A DNA stretch of 64,000 nt from Bacillus sp. FJAT-52991 (lineage in GTDB: Bacteria > Bacillota > Bacilli > Bacillales > Domibacillaceae). How positions within the stretch are numbered: position 1 is the stretch's first letter; the number at the start of each line of letters is the position of its first letter. The DNA is taken from assembly GCF_037201805.1 (NCBI RefSeq), contig NZ_CP147404.1, positions 2,958,501 through 3,022,500 on the forward strand, written 5' to 3'. The notes below the pieces were generated by a model, which made no database searches, was not told where the DNA came from, and was given only the letters and a program-made list of their open reading frames with translations. Position numbers and translations under genes: made by a program. Positions 33,964 to 43,108 of this stretch are shown here, piece by piece.

Positions 33964-34396
33964 CCAATTCATTAATACAAAGCCCCATTTCTTTTATGAT
34001 AGTTAGAAAATCTTCTTTACTCACTTCAAAATGTCCCCTCCGAAATAATAAACCTACATTTGAAGTCGTCTGATAAAAATTCAATTTCGATTTGATCTGA
34101 TCAAAGCTAATTGCTCGACATTCGACATAGTCAACATCCACCCTAAACGGAATAAATTCGGGTGACATTTGAAATTGATACACCTCTCCACTTTTGATCT
34201 TGCCGATTGCAGTAAAATATTTCAACGGCTTTCCATTAGGATAACTAGTCTTCGGAGAATAGTAAATGATCCAATCTCCTTGCTTCATTCTTTTTAATGG
34301 TGCCGCTTTTCCATGACAAAGCTGAGCAAACTCACCATTGATCCCTACACGAACATGTTCTTCAGATACAACACCCATCCAAAATTTTGTACTCAT
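33956..34396 (-). CDS. EVE-domain (PUA-like) protein
   Basis: Product of 146 residues: the EVE/UPF0310 fold. Signatures: KFWMGVVSEEHVRVGINGEFAQLCHG, LKRMKQGDWIIYYSPKTSY and the C-terminal RRGHFEVSKEDFLTI. EVE domains recognise modified bases in DNA or RNA and occur in defence, but the role of this stand-alone form is unknown. First gene of a two-gene operon with the MarR regulator. Confidence 0.9.
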   Translation of the reverse strand: MSTKFWMGVVSEEHVRVGINGEFAQLCHGKAAPLKRMKQGDWIIYYSPKTSYPNGKPLKYFTAIGKIKSGEVYQFQMSPEFIPFRVDVDYVECRAISFDQIKSKLNFYQTTSNVGLLFRRGHFEVSKEDFLTIIKEMGLCINELDV

Positions 34397-34417
34397 CCTA
34401 TTATCTCCTATCTCTCA

Positions 34418-34460
34418 TTTAGTAAGTGCACTTATTAAAATAATACGTGCACTTACTAAA
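34418..34460. promoter_or_regulatory. probable MarR operator upstream of the EVE-marR operon
   Basis: TTTAGTAAGTGCAC (34418-34431) and GTGCACTTACTAAA (34447-34460) are perfect 14-base inverted arms around a 15-base AT spacer. Each arm contains the palindrome GTGCAC. It lies 22 bases before the EVE start. Confidence 0.75.
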
Positions 34461-34550
34461 TGGAGTCAAGCTTGAAAAATTCCTCGATTGTTGAAGAAAG
34501 TTCCCACAACGTCGAAGAAACGATCACAAAGCCCCACTCCACTCTATTAA

Positions 34551-34586
34551 AAATCGACCTTTCACTAAATACTGAAAGGTCGATTT
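34551..34586. terminator. intrinsic terminator
   Basis: AAATCGACCTTTCA/TGAAAGGTCGATTT hairpin just after the LD-carboxypeptidase stop. Confidence 0.8.
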
Positions 34587-34588
34587 AT

Positions 34589-35566
34589 TTAATTTCCGCT
34601 AATCAGAATATCTGTCTTCCCATTTTCGGCCACGATTTCAGCCCAGCCGCCGATTGGCAAGGTGGCAAGCGGGTCGGTGTGGCCGAAATCGAGGTTGGCA
34701 ATCACCGGAATGTGTGCCAATTCAGGTTTATTTTCCAACAAAGTAATCAGTGCGGATTCGGTCACATTGGATTCTTTTTGAAAGCGGCCGATCAGCACGG
34801 CTTTTAAATCCTTCGCATCCGGCAAGTGCAGGAGCGATTGTAATTGCCGATCAAATGTCATTAAATGGGACTCGTTATCGTCTTCAATAAATAGCACCGC
34901 ATTTTTCAAAGATGGCATAAATTCCGTTCCTTGCAAAAGATTGATCGTGCCTAAGTTGCCACCGATGAGACGACCTTCCGCTTTTCCTTCTCTAACGATT
35001 AAATGACCTGAGTTCAGGTAATAGGTTCGCTGATCTTGTTCTAAATACCATTTGTCGTCACTCCATTGGTCAGAGGGTTCGAATTCAAATGGGGCATCAT
35101 TCGTTAAGGCAGTTAGCATCCCTTGCACGACATAATCAGTCAAGTGCTTCATCCCAAAAGTAGAAAATGCGGGACCTGAGTATGTAATGAGTCCTGTTTT
35201 GGCGTAAATGGCCAGCTGCAGAGCGGTAATATCACTATATCCGCATAATATTTTTGGATTCTCTTTGATCAATTCAAAGTCAATATGCGATAAAAGCTGA
35301 TTAACATTATAGCCACCAATCGCGGTAAAAATCGCTTTCACATTTGGATCGCGAAACGCGTCATGCAAGTCTTCCATTCGATTTTCCACAGAGGTAGAAA
35401 AAAACATATCATGTTCATCCACATAGCGGCCGAATGTGACGCGAAAGCCAAAGCTTTCTAATCGCTCGGTGGCTAGCTTTACTTGCTCCCCCTTCACTAC
35501 CGCCATGCTTGTTGATGGGGCGATAATTCGTACTTCATCTCCAGGCTGTAAACGCGCAGGTTGCAT
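34589..35566 (-). CDS. LD-carboxypeptidase / MccF-like S66 peptidase
   Basis: Product of 325 residues, S66 serine peptidase fold. Catalytic Ser is in ILCGYSDITAL; IGGNLGTINLLQGT and the His motif NLDFGHTDPLATLPIG complete the pattern. Family members are murein tetrapeptide LD-carboxypeptidases or MccF-type microcin C self-immunity enzymes; sequence alone does not decide. GGAGG precedes ATG. Monocistronic, downstream of the phenol regulator gene with a 28-base gap. Confidence 0.9.
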   Translation of the reverse strand: MQPARLQPGDEVRIIAPSTSMAVVKGEQVKLATERLESFGFRVTFGRYVDEHDMFFSTSVENRMEDLHDAFRDPNVKAIFTAIGGYNVNQLLSHIDFELIKENPKILCGYSDITALQLAIYAKTGLITYSGPAFSTFGMKHLTDYVVQGMLTALTNDAPFEFEPSDQWSDDKWYLEQDQRTYYLNSGHLIVREGKAEGRLIGGNLGTINLLQGTEFMPSLKNAVLFIEDDNESHLMTFDRQLQSLLHLPDAKDLKAVLIGRFQKESNVTESALITLLENKPELAHIPVIANLDFGHTDPLATLPIGGWAEIVAENGKTDILISGN

Positions 35567-35594
35567 GTCATTTTTCCTCCTTATTCACCTGCCC

Positions 35595-37448
35595 TCACAA
35601 ATCGAGTTTGCCAATTGATTTGAGAGATTTCAAGGAAAGCAGAAGCTGAAAATTCGCTTCTGGGTCCCGCAGGCTACCATCTAGCATTTGATCAATTTTG
35701 TTCATTCGGTAACGCAAACCACTCACAGACAGAGCAAGCTTGTCCGCCGTTGCCTCCAAATTTCCGCCATTGAGCAAAAATATATACAAAGTGTGTAATA
35801 ACTCTACTTTTTTCTCATCCAGTGTATCATATAATTTTCCAAGCGTATATTTCGCAATTTTCTCGACCGCTGCTTCGTTGTTGGTATTAATTAAAATGCC
35901 GACGATCCCAAGGGATTCAAAGTGAACGACCGGCATTTGTCGAGACGTCATTCGTAGCGCCGTTAACGATTCTTCATAGGCTTCTTGTGCATGAAGGATG
36001 TGGTCATTTTTCAAGCTAATCCCCGCTTGACATTCTACTTTAAAACAGCGATTCGATAATTCCTTTAAAAAAGCGTGGCAAAGATCCGATACCTCGCCAC
36101 ACGGCTCAGACACAAATACGATAATTGCCGAATCACGCTGACCAACGAGGGCATTCAAGCCTGCTTTCTTGAAAAAGCTAGCCGTTGTTTCAAGCATTTG
36201 TTCGTAGAAGGCAAGTTCTTTTTTGATATCCTTAGAAGCCAATTGATATTGAACAACGATGAAATAATAAGATTGAGATAAATCAAGCGAAATTAAGCTA
36301 GCCCGTTTAAAAATTTCGTGCTCATCTACATACTTTCCACTCAAAATCTCATCTAAAAAACGCCCCTTCATTCGTTCTGTCGATTCAAATTTTGTTTTTT
36401 CGTTGAGCAATAATAATGAACAAACAGAACACATTCGTTCAATAAACATCGTCAAGATCTCAGGATTAGCGACCTGATTTTCTTCTAAAAAGAAAGAACA
36501 GTACCCTACTTTCTTTCCTTGTAAAAACACGGGAGACATAAGGCGGTAGCAACTCGCTGTTTGAAGCCATTTCGTTTTCTCTAATAAAATCGCTCGATCG
36601 ATTAATTCTTTTTGTACCTGCTGCAATCGCTCTTCTTCAATTCCTTGATAAGCGAACGGTTGATGATGAATGTTTTCGATTAACACAGGGATTCCGATTT
36701 GTTCATACATCACTTGAGCAATCGAATCCAGATGATTGCCTTTAATAATTTCTTCTGTCAGCATTTTATGAATGAGCATCACTTTTGCCAAATTATTTTT
36801 CTCTTCTAACAGCTTTTCATTAGCGACCTCTAGCTCTCGCAAAATCGGTTGCTCCTGACAATATCCGATTTGCTCGGCCGCTTCCTCTCCCCATTCCGAG
36901 GCCAGCTTGCCCACCCAGCGACATTCTTTGGCTCCTGTGCCGATACATTGTGTTTCCTTAAAAATGACTGTTTCTCCGACTAGACGCGTGACATACCCGC
37001 TCGCATAACCAGTTAACGTGAAGCATACGGGCACATCCGACAAGCCTAAATGAGTGATATGCTCTACGGCTTCATACGAATGTCGCCAAACACCTTCCAT
37101 ATTAAACTGATGTACTTTTCCTTCTTGCTCATCAATCATAATGCGATCCATCGAGGCTTGCACATGCCCCTTCAAGGAATGAAGGACAGGACCATATTTC
37201 ACTTGCTCCTCCAACGTCTCAAAAGCAGCGGCGATTGCTTTTTCACCATCCTGCCAACCAATTTGCCAGCCATAACGGAAAAAGAATGCTTTCATTCGAT
37301 CGAGACCAATGTTTTTGATTAAATCTCTTCTAAGTGTACCGAACGCTTCAATAGAAATAAGAATGGAACGGGCATCATCTGCATACACCATTCCATCCCT
37401 ACACGTGATGTTTAATTGTTTTAAAAAGGATTGTTCTGTCTCCATCAT
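35595..37448 (-). CDS. hybrid XylR-N / V4R / PucR-type regulator of the phenol operon
   Basis: Product of 617 residues. An XylR_N aromatic-sensor domain (about 10-115, FFFRYGWQIGWQDGEKA) and a V4R domain (about 125-190, with CIGTGAKECRWVGKLA) match the effector-binding half of XylR/DmpR. The AAA+ sigma-54 module is absent. Instead a linker, a GAF-like region and a CdaR/PucR C-terminus with helix-turn-helix (GGNLEATADKLALSVSGLRYRMNKI, about 560-585) follow. It probably senses phenols and activates a sigma-A promoter. Last gene of the cluster. Confidence 0.88.
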   Translation of the reverse strand: MMETEQSFLKQLNITCRDGMVYADDARSILISIEAFGTLRRDLIKNIGLDRMKAFFFRYGWQIGWQDGEKAIAAAFETLEEQVKYGPVLHSLKGHVQASMDRIMIDEQEGKVHQFNMEGVWRHSYEAVEHITHLGLSDVPVCFTLTGYASGYVTRLVGETVIFKETQCIGTGAKECRWVGKLASEWGEEAAEQIGYCQEQPILRELEVANEKLLEEKNNLAKVMLIHKMLTEEIIKGNHLDSIAQVMYEQIGIPVLIENIHHQPFAYQGIEEERLQQVQKELIDRAILLEKTKWLQTASCYRLMSPVFLQGKKVGYCSFFLEENQVANPEILTMFIERMCSVCSLLLLNEKTKFESTERMKGRFLDEILSGKYVDEHEIFKRASLISLDLSQSYYFIVVQYQLASKDIKKELAFYEQMLETTASFFKKAGLNALVGQRDSAIIVFVSEPCGEVSDLCHAFLKELSNRCFKVECQAGISLKNDHILHAQEAYEESLTALRMTSRQMPVVHFESLGIVGILINTNNEAAVEKIAKYTLGKLYDTLDEKKVELLHTLYIFLLNGGNLEATADKLALSVSGLRYRMNKIDQMLDGSLRDPEANFQLLLSLKSLKSIGKLDL

Positions 37449-37474
37449 GTTCTCACCTTTTCTTCTTCAAATTT

Positions 37475-37735
37475 TCAGGCAAGGATGATTGTCGTGTTGC
37501 TTTCAGGATACGTTTGACACGCAAGCACATATCCCGCTTCTCGCTCCTCATCAGTTAAGGTACGCTTTGAACATAGCCCTAGGCGAAATTGCCCCGTTAT
37601 TATTTTCACCTTACACATTCCACATCCCCCCTTTGTGCAGGCATAAGGAATGTTCACTTGCTGCTTCAAAGCCGCCTTTAATAAAGATTCTGTGTCACTA
37701 GACTGAACAATGAAATTTTTAGTAAACGCTTTCAA
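37475..37735 (-). CDS. plant-type [2Fe-2S] ferredoxin (XylT/DmpQ-like)
   Basis: Product of 86 residues with cluster ligands Cys33, Cys38, Cys41 and Cys73 (CTKGGCGMC ... LACQTYPE), the C-x4-C-x2-C-x31-C arrangement. XylT/DmpQ ferredoxins reactivate oxidised catechol 2,3-dioxygenase by re-reducing its iron; that fits this cluster. The start is TTG at 37735 with GGGGTG upstream. A strong hairpin separates it from the main operon, so it may be transcribed with the regulator or by read-through. Confidence 0.9.
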   Translation of the reverse strand: MKAFTKNFIVQSSDTESLLKAALKQQVNIPYACTKGGCGMCKVKIITGQFRLGLCSKRTLTDEEREAGYVLACQTYPESNTTIILA

Positions 37736-37809
37736 AATTCTTCACCCCTTAATTTTAACTGATTATTCAGAAATATTCACGTATAATCCAATCTTTCGAA
37801 AAATAGGAA

Positions 37810-37846
37810 ATGAGTAAAGTGATGGTTCATCACTTTACTCATCCTT
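37810..37846 (-). terminator. hairpin ending the meta-cleavage operon
   Basis: ATGAGTAAAGTGATG/CATCACTTTACTCAT is a perfect 15-base stem with T-rich flanks, just after the semialdehyde dehydrogenase stop. Confidence 0.75.
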
Positions 37847-37850
37847 TTTA

Positions 37851-39326
37851 TCATTTCAAAGCAATGCAAATATTCTTCGCTTCCGAAAAAAACTCCAGAC
37901 TATGATGACCACCTTCGCGACCGATCCCACTCTTTTTAAACCCTCCAAATGGAGCACGTAAATCACGGACAAACCAGCAATTCACCCAAATTGTTCCTGC
38001 TCGGACATGATGGGAAATTCGATGAGCTCGCTGTAAATTATCGGTCCAAACAACACCGTTTAATCCGTAATCGGTATTATTCGCAATCTCAAGAGCTTCC
38101 TCTTCTGTATCAAATGGAATGAGCGTGACGATCGGTCCGAAAATCTCCTCCTGACAAATGCGTGCTTGTGGATTTTCTTGAATATAGACGGTCGGCTCTA
38201 AATAATAACCATCCTTTAAATAGTCTGGCAGTTCAGGACGCGCTCCCCCACAAACAAGCTCCGCATTTTCTGCCTTGGCAATGTCAAGATAGCTCGTCAC
38301 TTTACGATAATGCTCTTCGCTCACAACTGGTCCCATATTCGTCGTTGCCTCTTGAGGATCACCTACTTTTAATGCAAGAGCAGCTTCTTTAAAACGAGCA
38401 ACAAACTCTTTGAAAATCGAACGTTGCACAAGAATTCTCGATCCAGCAAGACAAACTTGCCCAGAATTTAAAAAAGCGGCTTGAATAGACACCGGAATTG
38501 CTTTGTCTAAATCGGCGTCTTCAAAGACGATATTCGCCGCTTTTCCACCAAGCTCGAAAGCAACCTTCTTCAATGAATCCGCTCCATTTTTCATAATGGC
38601 TTTTCCGGTGGCTGTTTCCCCAGTAAAAGAGATAAGATCGACTTCCGGGTGCGTCGTCATAAATTCACCAGCCGAGCCTGGGCCAAAACCTTGAACGACA
38701 TTGATCACTCCATCTGGAATGCCCGCTTCTTTGGCAATTTCCCCAAGAAGCGAAACAGTCATTGGCGTAATTTCCGCTGGTTTGATCACCGCTGTATTGC
38801 CGGCAGCGAGACATGGACCAAGCTTCCAAGTGGTTAACATAAACGGCAAGTTCCATGGCGTAACCAGTGCCGCAACTCCTACCGGTTCATAGCGCGTATA
38901 ATTCAAATATTCTTCTCCCATCGGATACACTTCGCCGCCTTGCTGCTCCATGAAATCAGCGAAAAAACTAAGATTATGAGCCGCACGCGGAATTTCTCTT
39001 TCTAACGCAACTGGATAAGGCTTGCCGACATCTAACGCTTCTAAACGAGCCAATTCTTCTTTTCTTTCTAAAATAATTTCAGCCATCCGACGAATTTTCG
39101 TACAGCGTTCAGCCAGTGGCATCGTCCGCCATGGTCCTTCTTCAAAAGCACGGCGAGCGGCGCGACATGCACGATCAACATCTTCCTTCGTTGCTTCATG
39201 TACGCGAGCGATTACTTGCTGCGTCGCTGGATTTTTTACTTCAAAAAGGGAACCGCTCCCTGATTCCACATACTCCCCATCAATGAATAGCTTAATTTCC
39301 TTCACTTTCGTTTGCACATTCTCCAT
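37851..39326 (-). CDS. dmpC: 2-hydroxymuconic semialdehyde dehydrogenase
   Basis: Product of 491 residues, aldehyde dehydrogenase superfamily. NAD fold motifs TPWNLPFML and SFTGETATG; general base Glu in FELGGKAANIV; catalytic Cys in NSGQVCLAGSR. The EIPRAAHNLSFFADFMEQQGGE segment is typical of the HMSDH/XylG group. It oxidises the ring-cleavage product to 2-hydroxymuconate, opening the oxalocrotonate branch. Its ATG abuts the tautomerase stop. Confidence 0.93.
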   Translation of the reverse strand: MENVQTKVKEIKLFIDGEYVESGSGSLFEVKNPATQQVIARVHEATKEDVDRACRAARRAFEEGPWRTMPLAERCTKIRRMAEIILERKEELARLEALDVGKPYPVALEREIPRAAHNLSFFADFMEQQGGEVYPMGEEYLNYTRYEPVGVAALVTPWNLPFMLTTWKLGPCLAAGNTAVIKPAEITPMTVSLLGEIAKEAGIPDGVINVVQGFGPGSAGEFMTTHPEVDLISFTGETATGKAIMKNGADSLKKVAFELGGKAANIVFEDADLDKAIPVSIQAAFLNSGQVCLAGSRILVQRSIFKEFVARFKEAALALKVGDPQEATTNMGPVVSEEHYRKVTSYLDIAKAENAELVCGGARPELPDYLKDGYYLEPTVYIQENPQARICQEEIFGPIVTLIPFDTEEEALEIANNTDYGLNGVVWTDNLQRAHRISHHVRAGTIWVNCWFVRDLRAPFGGFKKSGIGREGGHHSLEFFSEAKNICIALK

Positions 39327-39530
39327 CTATTTTTCCTCCTTTACTCGTCGCTTTTTCACCGATTCACCGGCGATACCCCAATGCTCCGGCGGCATTTCGT
39401 TAATCATCACGCGAATCGTTTCCTGTGGGCATTCAAGAACCTCCGCCACCTTCCATGTCAATTCTTCAATCAGCTGTTCCTTTTTTTCGGAAGGTCGGCC
39501 TTGCAAGATGTTCACTTGAATGAATGGCAT
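39327..39530 (-). CDS. dmpI: 2-hydroxymuconate (4-oxalocrotonate) tautomerase
   Basis: Product of 67 residues starting MPFIQVNILQGRPSEKKEQL. The N-terminal Pro after Met removal is the catalytic base, and Arg40 in ETIRVMINEMPPEHWGIAG is in the usual place. It isomerises 2-hydroxymuconate to 2-oxo-3-hexenedioate for the decarboxylase encoded just upstream. The ribosome-binding site is inside the end of that gene. Confidence 0.95.
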   Translation of the reverse strand: MPFIQVNILQGRPSEKKEQLIEELTWKVAEVLECPQETIRVMINEMPPEHWGIAGESVKKRRVKEEK

Positions 39531-39536
39531 CGCTTC

Positions 39537-40334
39537 TCACTCCTTAAATGTAATATCCAATGATCCAATTCCATCGAATTGAACGGAAAAATGATCGCCT
39601 GGGGCAATCGTCACAGCTCCAGCTAACGCACCCGACAACACGACATCTCCTGGCTGAATCGATTGACCGGTGGCTGTTAATTTATTGGCCATCCAAGCCA
39701 CCGCTCGCGCTGGATGCCCCATCACAGAAGCTCCTGCACTTGTCGACTCGATTTCTCCATTTTTCTTAAACACCATCCCCATTAAACGCAAATCTACTTC
39801 ATTCGTGCGATAAAGCTTTTCACCGAAAATATAGCGAGAAGAGGAAGAATTATCAGCAATCACATCGGCCAGTGTAAAATTAAAATTACGATAACGGCTA
39901 TCAATGACTTCCATCGCTGGGGCAATATAAGCTGTCGCATCTAAAATTGCCGCCGTTGTAATAGCCGGCCCCTTTACTTCTTTATCAAAAACAAAAGCAA
40001 TTTCCGGCTCGATTTTGGCGTGAATAAACGGGATAATCGATACTTGCTCTCCTTCAAATAGCTGCATATTCTCTAATAGGACGCCATATGTAGGTTCATG
40101 GACGCCCATCATTTCCTGCTTCGCCCGACTTGTTAAGCCTAATTTATATCCGGAACGTCTCGTTTGTTCTCTTTCCTCCTTGATTTTGATTAGCTTTCTT
40201 TGAATCTCGTAGGCATTTTCAGCTTGTAACTGTGGGAAACGAGCAGTCATCTTATCGACTTCTTGCGCTTGTCTTTCCGCCTCAAATAATTCTTCCGCTA
40301 CTTGATCCATCCATTCAGCTGTCACTGATTTCAT
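39537..40334 (-). CDS. dmpH: 2-oxo-3-hexenedioate (4-oxalocrotonate) decarboxylase
   Basis: Product of 265 residues, in the hydratase/decarboxylase family. Motifs GYKLGLTSRAKQEMMGVHEP, IEPEIAFVF (metal-binding Glu pair) and the VIADNSSSSRYIFG loop. It is distinguished from the paralogous hydratase at 42329 by position next to the tautomerase and by Ser-rich DNSSSS; both enzymes usually form a complex. It yields 2-oxopent-4-enoate plus CO2. Confidence 0.92.
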   Translation of the reverse strand: MKSVTAEWMDQVAEELFEAERQAQEVDKMTARFPQLQAENAYEIQRKLIKIKEEREQTRRSGYKLGLTSRAKQEMMGVHEPTYGVLLENMQLFEGEQVSIIPFIHAKIEPEIAFVFDKEVKGPAITTAAILDATAYIAPAMEVIDSRYRNFNFTLADVIADNSSSSRYIFGEKLYRTNEVDLRLMGMVFKKNGEIESTSAGASVMGHPARAVAWMANKLTATGQSIQPGDVVLSGALAGAVTIAPGDHFSVQFDGIGSLDITFKE

Positions 40335-40412
40335 CTATTTTCACCTCTCGTTAAGGGACGAAGCTGTGCAAAGGGCACTTCGCTCACACCGCCTTTTTTG
40401 TGTCCATTCTTT

Positions 40413-41426
40413 TTATCCTTTAGCCGCAGCGATTTGAGCGGCAATGTCGTAGATTAAGTCTTCTTGTCCGCCAATCGCTTGCATGCGGCCTAACTCTACT
40501 AAAATATCTCGTTCATCGACGTTGAATTTGCGTGCGGCTTCATTGGTGTGCAGTAGAAAACTAGAGTACACACCGGAGTAGCCCATAATTAAGCTTGAGC
40601 CAGTAATTTCTTGTGGACGAGGCATAAAGGGAGCAACCACTCCATTGGCGACATCCATCACCTTGTAAAGATCGACCCCTGTTTCAATATTCATTCGATC
40701 AAACACCGCTGCCATCACTTCTGTTTGTGTATTGCCGCTGCCTGCCCCGAGACAGCACAAACTGCCATCTACATAGGTGGCACCAGCTTCCACTGCGGCG
40801 ACAGTGTTAGCCATCGCCATCGATAAATTATTATGTCCATGGAATCCGATATCACATTGAAGGGCGTCTCTTAAAGCACTGACTCTCTCTTTCACTTCAT
40901 GCGGAAGGAGAGCACCAGCAGAATCCGTTGCGTACACAATTTCTGCGCCATAGCTTTCGAATAATTTCGCTTGTTCGACGAGCTTCTCAACAGGCGCCAT
41001 ATGTGCCATCATCAAGAACCCGACCGTTTTTAACCCAAGTTCACGACCGAGGCTAATGTGCTGATGAGCGACATCCGCTTCCGTCACATGCGTGGCAACA
41101 CGGACCATTTTTGCCCCTGCTTTAACGGCCTCCTGCAAATCCTCCTTTAATCCAATCCCCGGTAAAAGTAGGACAGACACTTGTGCTTGCTGACACTCAT
41201 CAGCCGCTGCTTCAATCAGCTTTAGCTCATCTACTTTAGAAAATCCGTACTGCAAGGAGGAACCACCTAATCCATCTCCATGTGACACTTCAAAGTAGCG
41301 AATGCCTGCTTGATCGAGTCCTCTTGCTGTCTCTCTCACCTGTTTTTCGGTAAAAGCATGCCTCATCGCATGACTTCCATCCCTAAGCGTTACGTCTACG
41401 ATTTCGATGTCTCGTTTTTCCATCAT
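40413..41426 (-). CDS. dmpG: 4-hydroxy-2-oxovalerate aldolase
   Basis: Product of 337 residues, HMGL-like TIM barrel. DVTLRDGSHAMRH carries the catalytic Arg-Asp, HGDGLGGSS and GFHGHNNLSMA hold metal-binding His residues, and the C-terminal helical communication domain is present. It cleaves 4-hydroxy-2-oxovalerate to pyruvate and acetaldehyde and channels the aldehyde to the dehydrogenase encoded upstream. Two adjacent ATGs follow GAGGAGG. Confidence 0.96.
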   Translation of the reverse strand: MMEKRDIEIVDVTLRDGSHAMRHAFTEKQVRETARGLDQAGIRYFEVSHGDGLGGSSLQYGFSKVDELKLIEAAADECQQAQVSVLLLPGIGLKEDLQEAVKAGAKMVRVATHVTEADVAHQHISLGRELGLKTVGFLMMAHMAPVEKLVEQAKLFESYGAEIVYATDSAGALLPHEVKERVSALRDALQCDIGFHGHNNLSMAMANTVAAVEAGATYVDGSLCCLGAGSGNTQTEVMAAVFDRMNIETGVDLYKVMDVANGVVAPFMPRPQEITGSSLIMGYSGVYSSFLLHTNEAARKFNVDERDILVELGRMQAIGGQEDLIYDIAAQIAAAKG

Positions 41427-41435
41427 TCTCCTCCT

Positions 41436-42317
41436 CTACTTAAGCGTGGCAGCCATCAATTGCTTCGCGACCTCATCGCCCACTTTGGCGGCTGCCGCTG
41501 TCATAATATCCAAGTTTCCTGAATAAGGAGGGAAGAAATCACCTGCTCCTTCGACTTCGATAAAAACAGTAACCTTTTTGCCCTCGATTTGCGGCTTACC
41601 ACGCATGCGATAACCGGGGACATATTGCTGTACCGTCTGCACCATCTGTTCAATGGACACAATAATTTCCGCTTCTTTTCCTTCTTCCGCCACTAATGCA
41701 TGAATCGTATCCCGCATAATAATTGGTGGTTCCGCCGGATTTAAAATAATAATCGCTTTCCCCTTTTTTGCTCCTCCTACTTGTTCAATCGCTTTGGATG
41801 TCGTTCTTGTAAATTCATCAATATTGGCTCTTGTCCCAGGGCCAGCACTTTTACTCGCCACCGTCGCCACGATTTCTGCATAATCCACCGGTACAGCTCG
41901 GCCAATCGCTGACACAATCGGAATCGTGGCTTGCCCACCGCAAGTGACCATGTTGACATTTGGTTCAGAAAGATGTGCCTGAAGATTCACTGGTGGTACA
42001 GTGAATGGACCAATTGCTGCCGGCGTTAAATCAATGACTTTTTTCCCTAAAGCAATCAGCTTTTCACTATGAACTTTATGCGCTTTGGCGGTTGTTGCGT
42101 CAAACACAATGTCGACCAATTCCAATCTTTCTAGCAATCCTTCAATCCCTGAATCAATCGTTTCATAGCCTCGCTCACGTGCTCGTTTTAACCCTTCTGA
42201 TTCGGGATCGATCCCGACCATGACACTCATATCTAAATAACGACTTCTCTCGATTTTATACATCAAATCGGTTCCAATATTTCCAGAACCGATAATGCCT
42301 ACTTTGCATGTTCCCAC
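41436..42317 (-). CDS. dmpF: acylating acetaldehyde dehydrogenase
   Basis: Product of 293 residues. Rossmann motif [15 protein letters not shown], catalytic Cys in [12 protein letters not shown], and the [20 protein letters not shown] region. It converts acetaldehyde plus CoA and NAD to acetyl-CoA in complex with DmpG. The start is GTG at 42317, seven bases after AGGGGG. Confidence 0.96.
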   Translation of the reverse strand: MGTCKVGIIGSGNIGTDLMYKIERSRYLDMSVMVGIDPESEGLKRARERGYETIDSGIEGLLERLELVDIVFDATTAKAHKVHSEKLIALGKKVIDLTPAAIGPFTVPPVNLQAHLSEPNVNMVTCGGQATIPIVSAIGRAVPVDYAEIVATVASKSAGPGTRANIDEFTRTTSKAIEQVGGAKKGKAIIILNPAEPPIIMRDTIHALVAEEGKEAEIIVSIEQMVQTVQQYVPGYRMRGKPQIEGKKVTVFIEVEGAGDFFPPYSGNLDIMTAAAAKVGDEVAKQLMAATLK

Positions 42318-42328
42318 CCTTGCACCCC

Positions 42329-43093
42329 CTATGATTTAAATGTGACCGACGTCGAGCCGATATGGTCAAATTCAACGGTCCATTGGTCGCCGCTTTCTAC
42401 AGGAACGGCTTTAGATAAAGCGCCTGAAAGAATTACTTCACCAGCATGAAGCGAAATATCATATTCACCAAGGGCATTCGCTAGCCATGCTACCGCTCGC
42501 GCCGGATTTCCCATCACCGCTGCCCCAGCCGCGGAATCGGAATAAGCACCATTTTTATAAACAGCCATCCCGATGTGGGAGATATTTACTTGATCAAGCT
42601 TTGTTGGCTTGCCGCCAATGATCGCACCAGCGGAGGAACCATTGTCTGCCACTGTATCTTCAAAGCGAATCTTCCAATCTTTAATCCGGCTATCAATGAT
42701 CTCGATCGCTGGCACAATATAATCGGTGGCTTCAACGACATCGAGCATCGTCACTCCTGGACCTTTTAAATCCTTTTTCAGCACAAATGCAATTTCAAAT
42801 TCCAGCTTTGGCTGAATAAAATTGTCCATTGACACTTCAGCTCCATCAAGATGCATCATCGTATCCAGTAAATGGCCGTAATCCGGTTCATCTACTTGAA
42901 ACATCTCCTGCATCACCTTGCTTGTTAAACCAATTTTTTTCCCAACTACTTTCGCTCCTGCCTCAACCTTTTGGCGAATTTGCTCTAATTGCGTGTGATA
43001 GGCTTCCTCCACTGTCATCTTTGAAAATGGGTTGATCGGCTGCCTCGTCTTTTCTGCCTCAAGCAGCGCGATTGCTCGTTCTTGAATCGTCAT
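42329..43093 (-). CDS. dmpE: 2-oxopent-4-enoate hydratase
   Basis: Product of 254 residues. Motifs [37 protein letters not shown] (metal ligands) and [15 protein letters not shown]. It adds water to 2-oxopent-4-enoate to give 4-hydroxy-2-oxovalerate. It is paralogous to the decarboxylase in the same operon. GGAGG precedes ATG. Confidence 0.94.
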   Translation of the reverse strand: MTIQERAIALLEAEKTRQPINPFSKMTVEEAYHTQLEQIRQKVEAGAKVVGKKIGLTSKVMQEMFQVDEPDYGHLLDTMMHLDGAEVSMDNFIQPKLEFEIAFVLKKDLKGPGVTMLDVVEATDYIVPAIEIIDSRIKDWKIRFEDTVADNGSSAGAIIGGKPTKLDQVNISHIGMAVYKNGAYSDSAAGAAVMGNPARAVAWLANALGEYDISLHAGEVILSGALSKAVPVESGDQWTVEFDHIGSTSVTFKS

Positions 43094-43108
43094 TCCTTTT
43101 CCTCCTTT

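Noticed and set aside
38162..39519. Several plus-strand frames opposite the semialdehyde dehydrogenase gene
   Set aside because: Antisense shadows produced by codon bias; no initiation sites.
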